Notes: a model not told the origin generated them from the sequence alone. Shown: positions 1-8,661, counted from the stretch's first letter. The stretch: DNA of 33,377 nucleotides from Sporotomaculum syntrophicum (GCF_009932395.1 NZ_LSRS01000003.1:12773-46149), one strand, 5' to 3'. Program-made: numbers and translations.

Positions 1-48
1 CTACCAGGGTGTTTGACAATTAGATAATCGGATGCATCAAGATGTTTT

Positions 49-83
49 AAAGGCACTCGTTATATAATAAGAGAAGTGCCTTT
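49..83 (-). terminator. Hairpin downstream of the Rpn nuclease gene
   Basis: A perfect 9-bp inverted repeat (AAAGGCACT at 49-57, AGTGCCTTT at 75-83) with a 17-nt loop lies downstream of the minus-strand gene ending at 245. On the minus strand the stem is followed by a short run ending in AAAACATC, so the U-tract is weak. It may be a terminator or simply a repeat arm. Confidence 0.35.
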
Positions 84-118
84 GCTTTATCAATTACCAG
101 CTAAAGGGATCAGTCTAT

Positions 119-201
119 ACATGGTAGAGCCCTGTTACACTCTTTATTCTCGACTTACAGGGCATTTATTCACGAACCCCTTTTTTTAAACTCTACCATG
201 T
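119..201. repeat. Nested inverted repeats
   Basis: An outer perfect 11-bp inverted repeat (ACATGGTAGAG at 119-129, CTCTACCATGT at 191-201) encloses an inner 7-bp pair (GCCCTGT at 129-135, ACAGGGC at 157-163). The two stems nest and could fold into one branched structure. No coding sequence is seen inside. It could be a small non-autonomous mobile element or a structured transcript end; neither is shown. Confidence 0.4.
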
Positions 202-210
202 TTTCTCGTT

Positions 211-236
211 GACACAAAAGAACCGTCCCCTTGTGC
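211..236. repeat. REP-like palindromic sequence
   Basis: The segment reads GACACAAAAGAACCGTCCCC followed by TTGTGC, with CACAA/TTGTG arms. Sequences with this ACCGTCCCC core are, from memory, dispersed widely in clostridial genomes, often near REP-associated (Y1) transposases. No such transposase is in the window. Confidence 0.4.
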
Positions 237-244
237 TCCCGGTC

Positions 245-1177
245 TCAACAACCAGCCCTTTCTTGCTCCACTATTTCCAGAGCATTGGTAAACTGTTCTA
301 AACTTTCCGCCTCAATTGCCACATAAAACAACTTTTTAATCAAACCGTCATCATTAATTTTTCGTAACCTTGTCTCCAAAAACTTGTCTATTTTTATACC
401 GGTATTTTTTTCTAAGGTCTTTGTAATAGCGAAAATAATACCGTCAATCTGACCTTCTATTTTACCTTTAGCTTTACCTTTAGCTTCCCCTTTAGCTTCC
501 CAATGCTCACGAATGCCATCAAACAGCGGAGAGTTTTCCATTTTACTCACCTCGATTACCTTTAAAATAATTTCTTTGGACAACTTAAGGGAGCTCATTA
601 CAGCCAGGCCCAGAAAAAGGTTGGCGCGGTCCTGTTCAGATGCTACTTCTCTCTCAAATCGCCTTGAACACGCTTCGAGAACCTCCTGTGGTGGATCGGA
701 ATGCCGCATTAAAGGCACCAGGGGCAGCAGCCCAACCGGAGCTGTGTGTATAAAATCCCGTCCATCCATTTCACTTAAGTTGAATTGCCGGTAGTTAAAA
801 TTTATTACAGTTATGTCCAGGCATTCATATGTATAACATTCTTCCCTGTGGCCCCGGCCGGTTAAATTTATCAGTACCGGGTAAACCGGCCTCTTATATG
901 TCCTATGGTGCATGGCCGTGTATTCAAGCAGCCTTAAGGGTATATTTCTGTCAGGCCTGGTTTGTATTTCAATTAATAATACATATTCATAGCCGCTCTC
1001 AGTGACTTTCAGCAAAATATCTGATGTGCGCTGGGTGGCCACGGCTTCCTTTTCCAGGCGCTCAATCTTCTCTACTTCCGCACCCGGCCCTCTGGCTATG
1101 GTTACAAAATGTTCCGGGTATTGCTCGGCCAGGGCCTTTAAGATTAAATCATATTCAGCCAATCGCAGACACTCCAC
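245..1177 (-). CDS. Rpn family recombination-promoting nuclease / putative transposase
   Basis: A 310-residue protein with the organisation of the Rpn/YhgA (PD-(D/E)XK) family. The N-terminus carries EYDLILKALAEQYPEHF, followed by a catalytic-type pattern at about residues 50-75 (SDILLKV, then LLIEIQTRPD), in which the usual E-x-K is E-x-Q, as is common in this family. Known members are Mg-dependent DNA endonucleases that raise RecA-independent recombination; the activity here is inferred. Around residues 225-245 a low-complexity stretch alternates AKGE/AKGK units, encoded by short DNA repeats. The GTG start has no good ribosome site, and a TATAAT box sits only 9 bp upstream, so translation may be leaderless. 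The gene is monocistronic on the minus strand and stands apart from the hsd operon. Confidence 0.8.
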   Translation of the reverse strand: MECLRLAEYDLILKALAEQYPEHFVTIARGPGAEVEKIERLEKEAVATQRTSDILLKVTESGYEYVLLIEIQTRPDRNIPLRLLEYTAMHHRTYKRPVYPVLINLTGRGHREECYTYECLDITVINFNYRQFNLSEMDGRDFIHTAPVGLLPLVPLMRHSDPPQEVLEACSRRFEREVASEQDRANLFLGLAVMSSLKLSKEIILKVIEVSKMENSPLFDGIREHWEAKGEAKGKAKGKIEGQIDGIIFAITKTLEKNTGIKIDKFLETRLRKINDDGLIKKLFYVAIEAESLEQFTNALEIVEQERAGC

Positions 1178-1186
1178 ATTTTTTAT

Positions 1187-1216
1187 ATTATATCATTTCA
1201 TTTAACCATGACCCAA
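1187..1216 (-). promoter_or_regulatory. Candidate promoter of the Rpn gene
   Basis: On the minus strand a perfect TATAAT (1192-1187) is preceded, at an 18-bp spacer, by TTGGGT (1216-1211). The GTG start of the nuclease gene begins 9 bp after the -10 box, so transcription would start at or next to the start codon. Confidence 0.35.
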
Positions 1217-1364
1217 GCTATCATTTATTAACGCCTGTGACTGTATGTATAAATTTCGTCCTGCTCTTAAGCTATTCCTTTCCATTGGTTCTTACATATG
1301 CCCGGTTTTTTTATCTTAGGGCTGCTAACCGAAAAGCAGCGGCGTGGTCATTATCCCTATTGGT

Positions 1365-1494
1365 TTAAAGAGTAGCCATAGTTCCTTTATGCTCAATCTT
1401 TACGGTATGCATACCACCAGCCAGGCCATTAGTTTTCACATCCCCTGTTGCACCACAGTACATTGATAATTTATTAGGTAGATTTTTTGCACCA
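1365..1494 (-). pseudogene. Open-frame remnant after hsdR, unrecognised
   Basis: Directly after the hsdR stop, in another frame, the minus strand stays open to a TAA at 1365-1367 and reads like protein (NGLAGGMHTVKIEHKGTMATL-type tail, with KNLPNKLSMYCGATGDVK before it). No start codon or ribosome site was found. It is best explained as the 3' end of a gene whose front was removed when the hsd operon arrived; the family is not recognised. The rest of 1178-1364 holds only the nuclease promoter. Confidence 0.3.
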
Positions 1495-4400
1495 TTACAC
1501 CAATCCAAAATACTTCTCAAAGAATTTCATTAGCTTTTCAATAATTCCCTGCTTTTTCACAGCCCTGCCACCGCCAAAGCGGGATACGGGGGGCATGATT
1601 TTATCGACGGCAGTACCTGTTGTTTTCAGCATACCGTCTCGGAAAGCATTGTCGATGAAACGACGGGTTTCTTCAGGCTTTAATTTTTCTTCTTTAATAA
1701 TCGCTGAAATATCTTCTTCCCTGCGCTCGTCCAGGAATTTGCGCCAGTCCTCATCTATCTTTGTCGATACATTGACTTGCTCAATAAAACGCTCGATAAG
1801 CTCTTTCTTGCTGCGGAGTTCAATGCTTGAATTAATGGCTTTATCGATGGTTGTGAGAATCGTTTTATCCTTGCAGTTTGATTCTTGATATTTGGCCACA
1901 AGCATTAAAATATAGTCAATATTTACCTCTATCTGCCGGATCAATTCAATCTCAAAAATTATGTCATCATTGATGGTTTCCTTGTCACCAGCGGCGCCTT
2001 TTCTATATTCCTGGTACAGGTCGATATAAATGCTCTGATAATCCTGAAAATCCCTTTCAGACAGAATTTCATTCCCTGCAAAGTCATCGAAGGAGGTAAG
2101 GATATTTCTGAGCCGAAGAATTGCTCCATATAGCCGGATAAAGTCTTTTTCCGTTTCTTCCCCAACAATAGGTCGGCCGAGGGGATACCGCGTGGTAAGA
2201 GTAGCAATCAGTTCTTCGTAGCCCGGCTTGTACTCGCCTTTTTCGTCATATCCCATATAGTATTCTTCAAATGTTTTAAGCAGTACAATACCGCCTGCAT
2301 CCTTATTGCCAAAAAGAGCAATGGCTTTGTCTGTTTCTTCTTTTAAATCCCTGAAGCAAACAATATTCCCATAGGTCTTGACGCTGTTTAGGATACGGTT
2401 GGTTCTTGAAAAGGCCTGAATCAGTCCATGCTGCCTCAGGTTTTTGTCTACCCATAATGTGTTGAGAGTTGTGGCATCAAAGCCTGTGAGAAACATATTG
2501 ACCACAATCAACAAGTCAATCTCCCGGTTCTTTACGCGAAGGGAGAGGTCTATATAGTAATTCTGGAACTTGTCCGAGGAAGTGTCATAATTGGTGTTAA
2601 ATGTTGCATTGTAATCCCGGATCGCTGCTTCAAGAAAGTCCCTGGAGCTCCGGTCGAGGTTTTCCATATTAAAGTCCTCTTCAGGCAACAGTCCATCAGG
2701 CTCTTCCTCATTGGCACTAAAACTGAAAATGGTTGCGATGGTAAGGTTACGGTTCTTTTCCGCTATCTGCTTCTTAAATTCATTATAGTACCTAATTGCC
2801 ATTGGGATAGAGGCGGCGGTAAATATGGAGTTAAAACCGGCAACACGTCTTGTTTCACGCTTTTCTATCATTTTCATTGGGTTATGCTTATCTGCTTCTT
2901 CCCATTTGGCAGAGAATGTATAAAAACTGCTACGCTTTGTCTTTTGGTCGAAATGTTCAAGAACGTAAGCAACAATTTCTCTGATTCGCTGTGGATCCGC
3001 CAGGGCTTTTTCCCGGTCGATGCTATAGACTTGCTTATCATTAATGTGGTCAGGCATCTTGATGGTATTGATAAAATCTATTCTGAAAGGTAGCACATTC
3101 CCGTCATTAATGGCATCCACAATGGTATAAGTATGCAGTCTTTCTCCAAAGGCCTGCTCGGTTGTACGGAGCAGCGGGTTACCTCCTGAACCGGCATTGG
3201 CAGCAAAAATCGGTGTTCCAGTAAAACCGAAAAGATGGTAATGCTTAAAACTCTTCGTGATGGCCTGGTGCATAGCGCCAAACTGGGAACGGTGGCACTC
3301 GTCAAAAATTAGTACCACGTGTTTCTTATAAATATCATGCTGTTTATTTTTACGGATAAATATATCCAGCTTTTGTATCGTGGTTACAATGATTTTGTAT
3401 TCATGAGGGTTTCCTTTTCCGTCCCTGTCTTCCAATTGTCTTTGCAGAACCCTTGTCGATGTATTTCCATTGGCAGCCCCCTTTTCAAAGCGGTCGTATT
3501 CCTTCATGGTCTGGTAATCCAGGTCTTTACGGTCAACGACAAACAATACCTTGTCTATGTAAGGCAAGGCAGAAGCCAGCTGGGCTGTTTTAAAGCTGGT
3601 CAAGGTCTTCCCGGAGCCTGTTGTGTGCCAGATATATCCTCCCGCGGCGGTTGTACCCATCTTTTTGTAGTTGGTTGATATGACAATACGGGACAATATG
3701 CGTTCCGCAGCAGCGATTTGATAGGGACGCATAACAAGGAGCAGTTCCTCGGATGTGAAGACACAGTACTTAGTCAGAATATTTAAAAGTGTATGCTTGG
3801 CAAAAAATGTTTTGGTGAAGTCCATAAGGTCAGGAATGATTTTGTTGCTGGCATCCGCCCAAAAGCTGGTGAACTCAAAACTGTTGCTTGTTTTTTTACT
3901 CCTGCGGCGCTCATTGCTGCTTTGTTCCTTGATATGAGCGTTTCTTGTGGTGTTGCTGTAATACTTTGTATGGGTACCATTGGAGATGACAAAAATTTGC
4001 ACATACTCAAATAAGCCAGAAGCCGCCCAAAAGCTGTCCCGCTGGTAGCGGTTAATCTGATTGAAGGCTTCACGGATGGCAACGCCCCGCCGCTTTAGCT
4101 CCACATGGACAAGGGGAAGCCCATTGACAAGTATCGTCACATCATACCGGGTTTCATGCTTACCGCCGGCTTCTTCGTATTGATTAATCACCTGCAGGCG
4201 GTTGTTGTGGATATTCCTCTTATCCAAAAGATAAATGTTTTTCGTCGTTCCGCCATCCCGTTTTAATATCTGGATATAGTCATCCTGGATTTTACGGGTC
4301 TTTTCGACAATCCCCTCGTTGGTATTGGCGATGCATTCTGTAAAAAACGTGTCCCATTCACTATCCGTAAAGGTGAAGTCGTTGAGAAGCTCAAGTTGCT

Positions 4401-4596
4401 TCCGGAGATTGGCTATCAATGCAGCTTCATTGTGAATTGCCAGGTATTCATACCCTTGCGAAGTCATCTGGCGGATAAACTCGTGTTCAAGCTCGGCCTC
4501 GCTCTGATACTTTTCAGGGCGGACATTATATTCAGCTGCATATTCGGCCACAACCGTAGCTTCGTCGGTGCTGGCAACTATGTTGTATATACTCAT
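1495..4596 (-). CDS. hsdR: Type I restriction endonuclease subunit R (type IC)
   Basis: At 1033 residues this has the length of EcoR124-type HsdR. It is the motor and nuclease subunit of the R2M2S complex: it translocates DNA past unmodified recognition sites and cuts at a distance. The nuclease motif is near residues 150-170 (RYDVTILVNGLPLVHVELK, giving the D...E-x-K triad). The helicase motor follows: Walker A HTTGSGKT (about 325-332), DECH in IFDECHRSQ, the FTGTP motif, and motif VI-like QAFSRTNRI. The C-terminal part is helical. The start codon overlaps the hsdS stop by 4 bp, so the two are translationally coupled and hsdR is the last gene of hsdMSR. All motifs are intact, so the subunit should be functional. 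Confidence 0.95.
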   Translation of the reverse strand: MSIYNIVASTDEATVVAEYAAEYNVRPEKYQSEAELEHEFIRQMTSQGYEYLAIHNEAALIANLRKQLELLNDFTFTDSEWDTFFTECIANTNEGIVEKTRKIQDDYIQILKRDGGTTKNIYLLDKRNIHNNRLQVINQYEEAGGKHETRYDVTILVNGLPLVHVELKRRGVAIREAFNQINRYQRDSFWAASGLFEYVQIFVISNGTHTKYYSNTTRNAHIKEQSSNERRRSKKTSNSFEFTSFWADASNKIIPDLMDFTKTFFAKHTLLNILTKYCVFTSEELLLVMRPYQIAAAERILSRIVISTNYKKMGTTAAGGYIWHTTGSGKTLTSFKTAQLASALPYIDKVLFVVDRKDLDYQTMKEYDRFEKGAANGNTSTRVLQRQLEDRDGKGNPHEYKIIVTTIQKLDIFIRKNKQHDIYKKHVVLIFDECHRSQFGAMHQAITKSFKHYHLFGFTGTPIFAANAGSGGNPLLRTTEQAFGERLHTYTIVDAINDGNVLPFRIDFINTIKMPDHINDKQVYSIDREKALADPQRIREIVAYVLEHFDQKTKRSSFYTFSAKWEEADKHNPMKMIEKRETRRVAGFNSIFTAASIPMAIRYYNEFKKQIAEKNRNLTIATIFSFSANEEEPDGLLPEEDFNMENLDRSSRDFLEAAIRDYNATFNTNYDTSSDKFQNYYIDLSLRVKNREIDLLIVVNMFLTGFDATTLNTLWVDKNLRQHGLIQAFSRTNRILNSVKTYGNIVCFRDLKEETDKAIALFGNKDAGGIVLLKTFEEYYMGYDEKGEYKPGYEELIATLTTRYPLGRPIVGEETEKDFIRLYGAILRLRNILTSFDDFAGNEILSERDFQDYQSIYIDLYQEYRKGAAGDKETINDDIIFEIELIRQIEVNIDYILMLVAKYQESNCKDKTILTTIDKAINSSIELRSKKELIERFIEQVNVSTKIDEDWRKFLDERREEDISAIIKEEKLKPEETRRFIDNAFRDGMLKTTGTAVDKIMPPVSRFGGGRAVKKQGIIEKLMKFFEKYFGLV

Positions 4597-5807
4597 GCCG
4601 ACAACTCCTTGAAGGTTAGTAGCTTATCCCTGTAATATTCATATTGCTTATGCCGCGCTTCGATTTCGGCGGGCAGGCCGCTGGTCAGGTCGTTACACAG
4701 GGCGTCAAAGCGGTCGAGGATGGCGACAATGCGTTGTTGTTCTTTGAGGGGAGGAACAGGGATTTTAGCCCTGCTTATATTATCGTTATATAACCTTGCT
4801 ATAGTTCCGCCAGTAGATACTGACCAAGGCTTCATTGCATAACAATAATAAAGATATTTATTTAATACTTTACTTTCATCATTATCAATCCATACAATAT
4901 TAGAGTCTTGGTAATAAGCAGGTTTTCCATCATAAATAACTGTTCTTCCGATTGTTCCAGCGGCAGATATAAGAATATCGCCTTTTTTAGGGAAAGAATA
5001 TGCTTTTCGATATTCATCATATTTTTCCTGTGAAATAAAAGCATCTGGTTCTTTTTCAAAGGTACCTATTTTAAAGAATGGAACATCACCCACTGGACTT
5101 GTTTCTGCTTTCATAATACGCTTACACATGCAAACAGGCCCAACTTCCCCCAATGTCATCCATTTGACCGCAGGGTTATCACCAAACGTCATCAACAAAT
5201 CCCTGTAATACTCATACTGTTTTCTTCTTGCTGTAAGCTCTGCCGTAAGTTCTGCTGTCAGCTCTGCTGTAAGCTCCGTGAAATTGTCCAGAATGCGGAC
5301 AATTTCCTGCTGAACAGGTAGTGGAGGAAGAGGGATTTCGTATCTTTTAACATCAGTATCAGAGATTGCAGGATAACTTGCTCCTTTTTGATATCGCTCA
5401 ACATGAGTGAAAAACGATGTAGAAGCAATTTGATGGTAAATCCATTTTTGAAGTACAATACTTGCATTTGCTCTTAAAACGCAAAAGCCTGTACTGCAAA
5501 TTTGACCATTGTAATCATCATTTACAAGACAGTACCTTTTCAACATTGGTCTTGTTGCACCCAAAAGCACATCTCCTGTTTGAATAATTTGTTGTGCTCT
5601 GCTTGGAGCATTATCAACATTAATGGTCTGGGTTTCCGTTATCTGGTGAGTATTCCTATCAACGGATGTCAAATCAACATACTGAAAACTTTCGTACTTA
5701 CTTTCACTCCACTTTATGTTCGTTACTTTTTCAACACAATCCCCAATGGGAACAAACTCTACCCCATTTGGGCAAAATTCAGCAATCAATTCATCCAATC
5801 TGCTCAT
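4593..5807 (-). CDS. hsdS: Type I restriction-modification specificity subunit S (type IC)
   Basis: This 404-residue subunit recognises the bipartite DNA target and holds two HsdM copies. Two variable target-recognition domains (about residues 15-150 and 215-350) each end in a conserved helical segment: PLPPLPVQQEIVRILDNF, and PVPPLKEQQRIVAILDRF followed by the shared KQYEYYRD. The central linker between the halves reads TEL followed by three TAEL units. In EcoR124I versus EcoR124II, two or three TAEL units set the spacer length of the recognised site, so this linker is the spacing ruler. The first domain determines one half-site and the second the other; their target sequences cannot be read from the protein. 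The start overlaps hsdM and the end overlaps hsdR, 4 bp each. Confidence 0.95.
   Translation of the reverse strand: MSRLDELIAEFCPNGVEFVPIGDCVEKVTNIKWSESKYESFQYVDLTSVDRNTHQITETQTINVDNAPSRAQQIIQTGDVLLGATRPMLKRYCLVNDDYNGQICSTGFCVLRANASIVLQKWIYHQIASTSFFTHVERYQKGASYPAISDTDVKRYEIPLPPLPVQQEIVRILDNFTELTAELTAELTAELTARRKQYEYYRDLLMTFGDNPAVKWMTLGEVGPVCMCKRIMKAETSPVGDVPFFKIGTFEKEPDAFISQEKYDEYRKAYSFPKKGDILISAAGTIGRTVIYDGKPAYYQDSNIVWIDNDESKVLNKYLYYCYAMKPWSVSTGGTIARLYNDNISRAKIPVPPLKEQQRIVAILDRFDALCNDLTSGLPAEIEARHKQYEYYRDKLLTFKELSA
5230..5277 (-). repeat. Four 12-bp units encoding the TAEL linker of HsdS
   Basis: Four imperfect tandem 12-bp units (5230-5241, 5242-5253, 5254-5265, 5266-5277) encode ELTA four times in the central HsdS linker. 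Gain or loss of one unit stays in frame and adds or removes four residues. In the EcoR124/EcoDXXI family this changes the spacer of the recognised sequence by one base pair. Confidence 0.85.
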
Positions 5808-7378
5808 TTGCCCACCTCTATTTCCGCAATAATCTTACCTATTTCTTCCCGTAAAACCTGCTCTCTCGCCACAATTTTCTCAATCTCAGCATTGAGGGCG
5901 ACAATATCAATCTTCTCCCTGGTGTCCTCCTGTTCCACATAGGTAGAAACAGACAGGTTGTAATCTTGTTCAGCAATTTCGCTGTTTGGCACAAGCCTTG
6001 AAAAATGCTTTATATCTTTCCTGTCTTTAAATGCGTTAAGAATGGTCGCAATGTTTTCCTGGGTCAGCTTGTTGTTATTCGTAACCTTGACAAATTCCTT
6101 TGACGCGTCGATGAACAGAGTGCTGTTTTCTGGTTTAGACTTTTTCAGCACCATAATGCAGGTAGCAATGCTGGTACCATAAAACAGGTTGTCCGGCAAT
6201 TGAATGATACAGTCGATATAGTTGTTGTCAATCAGGTACTGCCTGATTTTCTTTTCAGCGCCGCCGCGGTACATCACGCCGGGGAAACAAACAATAGCCG
6301 CTGTCCCGTTTGTCGCCAGCCAGGAAAGGCTATGCATGATAAAGGCAAGGTCTGCCTTGGATTTAGGAGCCAGCACTCCCGCCGGGGAAAAACGGGGATC
6401 GTTAATTAAAATCGGGTCGCTGTCGCCCTTCCATTTTATGGAGTAAGGCGGATTGGAAACAATGGCTTCAAAAGGCTCATCATCCCAGTGCAGCGGGTCT
6501 GTTAGCGTGTCACCAAGGGCAATATCAAACTTGTCATAATCAATATCGTGCAGGAACATATTGATGCGGCACAGGTTGTAGGTGGTGATGTTGATTTCCT
6601 GGCCGAAAAATCCCTGGCGTACATTTTCTTTTCCTAAAATTTTGGCAAACTTCAGTAGCAGAGAGCCGGAACCGCAAGCAGGGTCATATACCTTATTGAC
6701 TTCAGTTCTTCCTACTAGCGTTAGGTGAGTAAGCATCTCAGAAACCTCCTGTGGCGTATAATACTCACCACCGCTTTTCCCGGCATTGGAGGCATACATA
6801 CCCATCAAGAACTCATAGGCATCTCCGAAGGCATCTATGGTATTATCTTTGTAATCGCCATTGCCCAGTTTCATTTCTGCAACGGTATTCAGTAGTTTGA
6901 CCAGCTTTTCATTGCGCTTTGCTACAGTATTGCCCAACTTATTGCTGTTAACATCGATATCGTCAAACAAGCCTTTGAAATTATCTTCGCTTTCCGTTCC
7001 CTGGGCGGATGCTTCTATGTTGCTAAAGATCTGCTCCAGCGTTTCATTTAAATTTTCGTCGTCCTTGGCACGAGTCCGGACATTTCCAAAAAGCTCGCTG
7101 GGTAAAATGAAGAAGCCTTTTGTCTTAACCAAATCCTCTCGTGCCTGTTCCGCCACCTCGTCGGGCAGCTTGGCATAATCGAATTCAGTATTACCGGCTT
7201 CCCATTCCCCGGCATTAATGAAGGCTGTAATATTTTCAGATATGTAGCGGTAAAACAGCATACCGAGGACATATTGTTTAAAGTCCCACCCATCTACGCT
7301 GCCCCTCAGATCATTGGCCATATTCCATATCGTGCGGTGTAATTCCGCCCGTTCCTGTTCTTTTGTGTTGTTTTCCAA
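5804..7378 (-). CDS. hsdM: Type I restriction-modification DNA methyltransferase subunit M
   Basis: This is an N6-adenine methyltransferase, 524 residues from the chosen start. The N-terminal helical domain (KEQERAELHRTIWNMANDL) is followed by the SAM-binding motif DPACGSG (near residue 235) and the catalytic NPPY (in VSNPPYS, near 320), with EYYTPQEVSEML just before the SAM motif. It methylates the recognition site chosen by HsdS and is also part of the restriction complex. I chose the TTG at 7378 because GAAAGGAAG lies 7 nt upstream and related type IC proteins begin at ENNTKEQERAEL. An in-frame ATG at 7405 would add nine residues but lies inside the upstream regulator remnant. It is the first intact gene of the hsdMSR operon. 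Confidence 0.93.
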   Translation of the reverse strand: MENNTKEQERAELHRTIWNMANDLRGSVDGWDFKQYVLGMLFYRYISENITAFINAGEWEAGNTEFDYAKLPDEVAEQAREDLVKTKGFFILPSELFGNVRTRAKDDENLNETLEQIFSNIEASAQGTESEDNFKGLFDDIDVNSNKLGNTVAKRNEKLVKLLNTVAEMKLGNGDYKDNTIDAFGDAYEFLMGMYASNAGKSGGEYYTPQEVSEMLTHLTLVGRTEVNKVYDPACGSGSLLLKFAKILGKENVRQGFFGQEINITTYNLCRINMFLHDIDYDKFDIALGDTLTDPLHWDDEPFEAIVSNPPYSIKWKGDSDPILINDPRFSPAGVLAPKSKADLAFIMHSLSWLATNGTAAIVCFPGVMYRGGAEKKIRQYLIDNNYIDCIIQLPDNLFYGTSIATCIMVLKKSKPENSTLFIDASKEFVKVTNNNKLTQENIATILNAFKDRKDIKHFSRLVPNSEIAEQDYNLSVSTYVEQEDTREKIDIVALNAEIEKIVAREQVLREEIGKIIAEIEVGK

Positions 7379-7382
7379 GTCA

Positions 7383-7609
7383 CTACTTCCTTTCTCCAGC
7401 CGCATCCGGCACTAATTCCATTATGTCTTCAAAATTAACATTAAGTGCCGGACATACTTTTATTAGAACATCCATGCCGACGTTTTCATTTTTGAAAGCT
7501 TTGATATGGACGATGTACTTATACCTACGGCTACTTGTTAGTCTTCATATCGCGATCAATCAATAACTTCCAGAGTCTTTTTATAGCTAACAAGCAGTTG
7601 TTCCGCCAT
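7383..7609 (-). pseudogene. Frameshifted XRE-family HTH regulator upstream of hsdM
   Basis: Read across frames, the minus strand gives a Cro/CI-type small regulator: MAEQLLVSYKK, then LWKLLIDRDMKTNK, then AVGISTSSISKLSK, then NENVGMDVLIKVCPALN and EDIMELVP to a TAG at 7383-7385. The order and motifs match small XRE proteins that share the IDRDM and GISxSTxxKL signatures. At least three indels separate the pieces, so no full protein can be made. It ends 5 bp before the hsdM TTG start, with the hsdM ribosome site at its end, so it was probably the first gene of this operon and a likely regulator of it (inference). Confidence 0.75.
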
Positions 7610-7781
7610 TTTTAAACCTTGCCAACATAACATAAATATGTTTAATTATAGCAATATAACTTCATAAATAATATGTTTTATTAATAATTCAATTTTTCAG
7701 GTAATTTAATAGCTGGATGTAACAAAACAACATCCATTCTATTTCCTCAACCCTCACTAATTTCAGGCTCAAATTTTACCC
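7610..7781. other. AT-rich region upstream of the hsd operon; candidate control region
   Basis: No gene was found. On the minus strand a TATAAT (in GCTATAATTAAAC) is bracketed by two similar AAACATATT/AAACATATTTATG blocks that partly form inverted repeats. They could be operator and promoter for the broken regulator and hsdMSR. The -35 box is unclear. Confidence 0.3.
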
Positions 7782-7825
7782 AAAAAAAATACCCTCGTAT
7801 GTTCCCAAGAACACGCATCAAGGGC
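7782..7825 (-). terminator. Rho-independent terminator after the lipoprotein gene
   Basis: On the minus strand a GC-containing stem (GCCCTTGATGCGTGTTC against GAACATACGAGGGT, with small internal mismatches) is followed directly by ATTTTTTTT. It lies about 250 bp downstream of the lipoprotein gene. The stretch 7826-8076 between them holds no gene that I can see, only a weak echo of the repeat at 9898. Confidence 0.55.
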
Positions 7826-8076
7826 TCAAGCTGGGTTGACAGATTTATTTACATTTATGAAATTCAGTATTTTCAAAGCTTTTTGGACTTTACTTTTTAG
7901 ACATCAAACAAATTTTCTCTACTTGTGATAGTTAGGTTATTTAGGGAACAAGTCCAATAACAGCGAAAACGCCTTATTTTTCAGGCTTTTTCAAGCACCG
8001 CCCAAAAGCCCGACATCTAATCTATTGTTTCTCCTAAGTAGGCTATTTCGCTTCTTCGAGCAAAACGATATTCCGA

Positions 8077-8481
8077 TTAATACCCATGGTCAACATGTTT
8101 CCATTTACCGCCATCTGTTCTTACCAAAATCCACATCCAATTGTCGTATGTGCTATTTGGATTTAAAGAACCGTCTCCACCTGATCCGTCTACATCAAAA
8201 GAAGACAATAAAACTATGACTTCATCCGCATCATTTCTATCTGCCCAATCTTGATAATCCTTGGAAGTCTCGTCACCAGCATAATAGATTTCTTTTAATG
8301 TACAGCCCTTCCAATCTTTATCAAACTCTTTTTTGATAGTTTCAATAGCGGACTTAATATCATCAGATGTATAAATCGCTGATTTTACATCTTCCACATT
8401 GACATTCTTACCATTCCCACCACATGCACTCAAGCTAAAAATCATTACCACACATATCAGAAAGATGATTATTTTCTTCAC
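8077..8481 (-). CDS. Small secreted lipoprotein, function unknown
   Basis: The product has 134 residues. The N-terminus is KK plus a hydrophobic stretch ending in the lipobox LSACG, so it is a lipid-anchored extracytoplasmic protein. The mature part is acidic and holds DVDGSGGDGSLNP, a Ca-binding-like acidic loop, and ends WILVRTDGGKWKHVDHGY. The GTG at 8481 was chosen because GGAGGT lies 7 nt upstream; the ATG at 8496 overlaps that ribosome site. It stands alone with its own terminator. No family assigned. Confidence 0.75.
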   Translation of the reverse strand: MKKIIIFLICVVMIFSLSACGGNGKNVNVEDVKSAIYTSDDIKSAIETIKKEFDKDWKGCTLKEIYYAGDETSKDYQDWADRNDADEVIVLLSSFDVDGSGGDGSLNPNSTYDNWMWILVRTDGGKWKHVDHGY

Positions 8482-8661
8482 GTTCGTTACCTCCATAAAA
8501 TTCGTTATTTCTTTTTTGAAAAGCGGTAATTAAAGCCTGACCTGTTTACAGCTTTAGTTATTATCTTTTAACAAAGGGTTTCAGTCAGTCAAGGCTTTTT
8601 GACTGAAATATTCATCTGAGTCAGTTGTTTGCTCTTGTGGCTCATTTGTTTCAGATTTCGA

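Noticed and set aside
7936-8030. Third copy of the 9.9/24.9-kb repeat family
   Set aside because: GGGAACAAGTCCAATAA and GACATCTAATCT are similar to parts of the repeats, but too short and separated to count.
8560-8620. TTCAGTCA/TGACTGAA hairpin as a terminator
   Set aside because: The stem is real, but no U-tract follows it on either strand.
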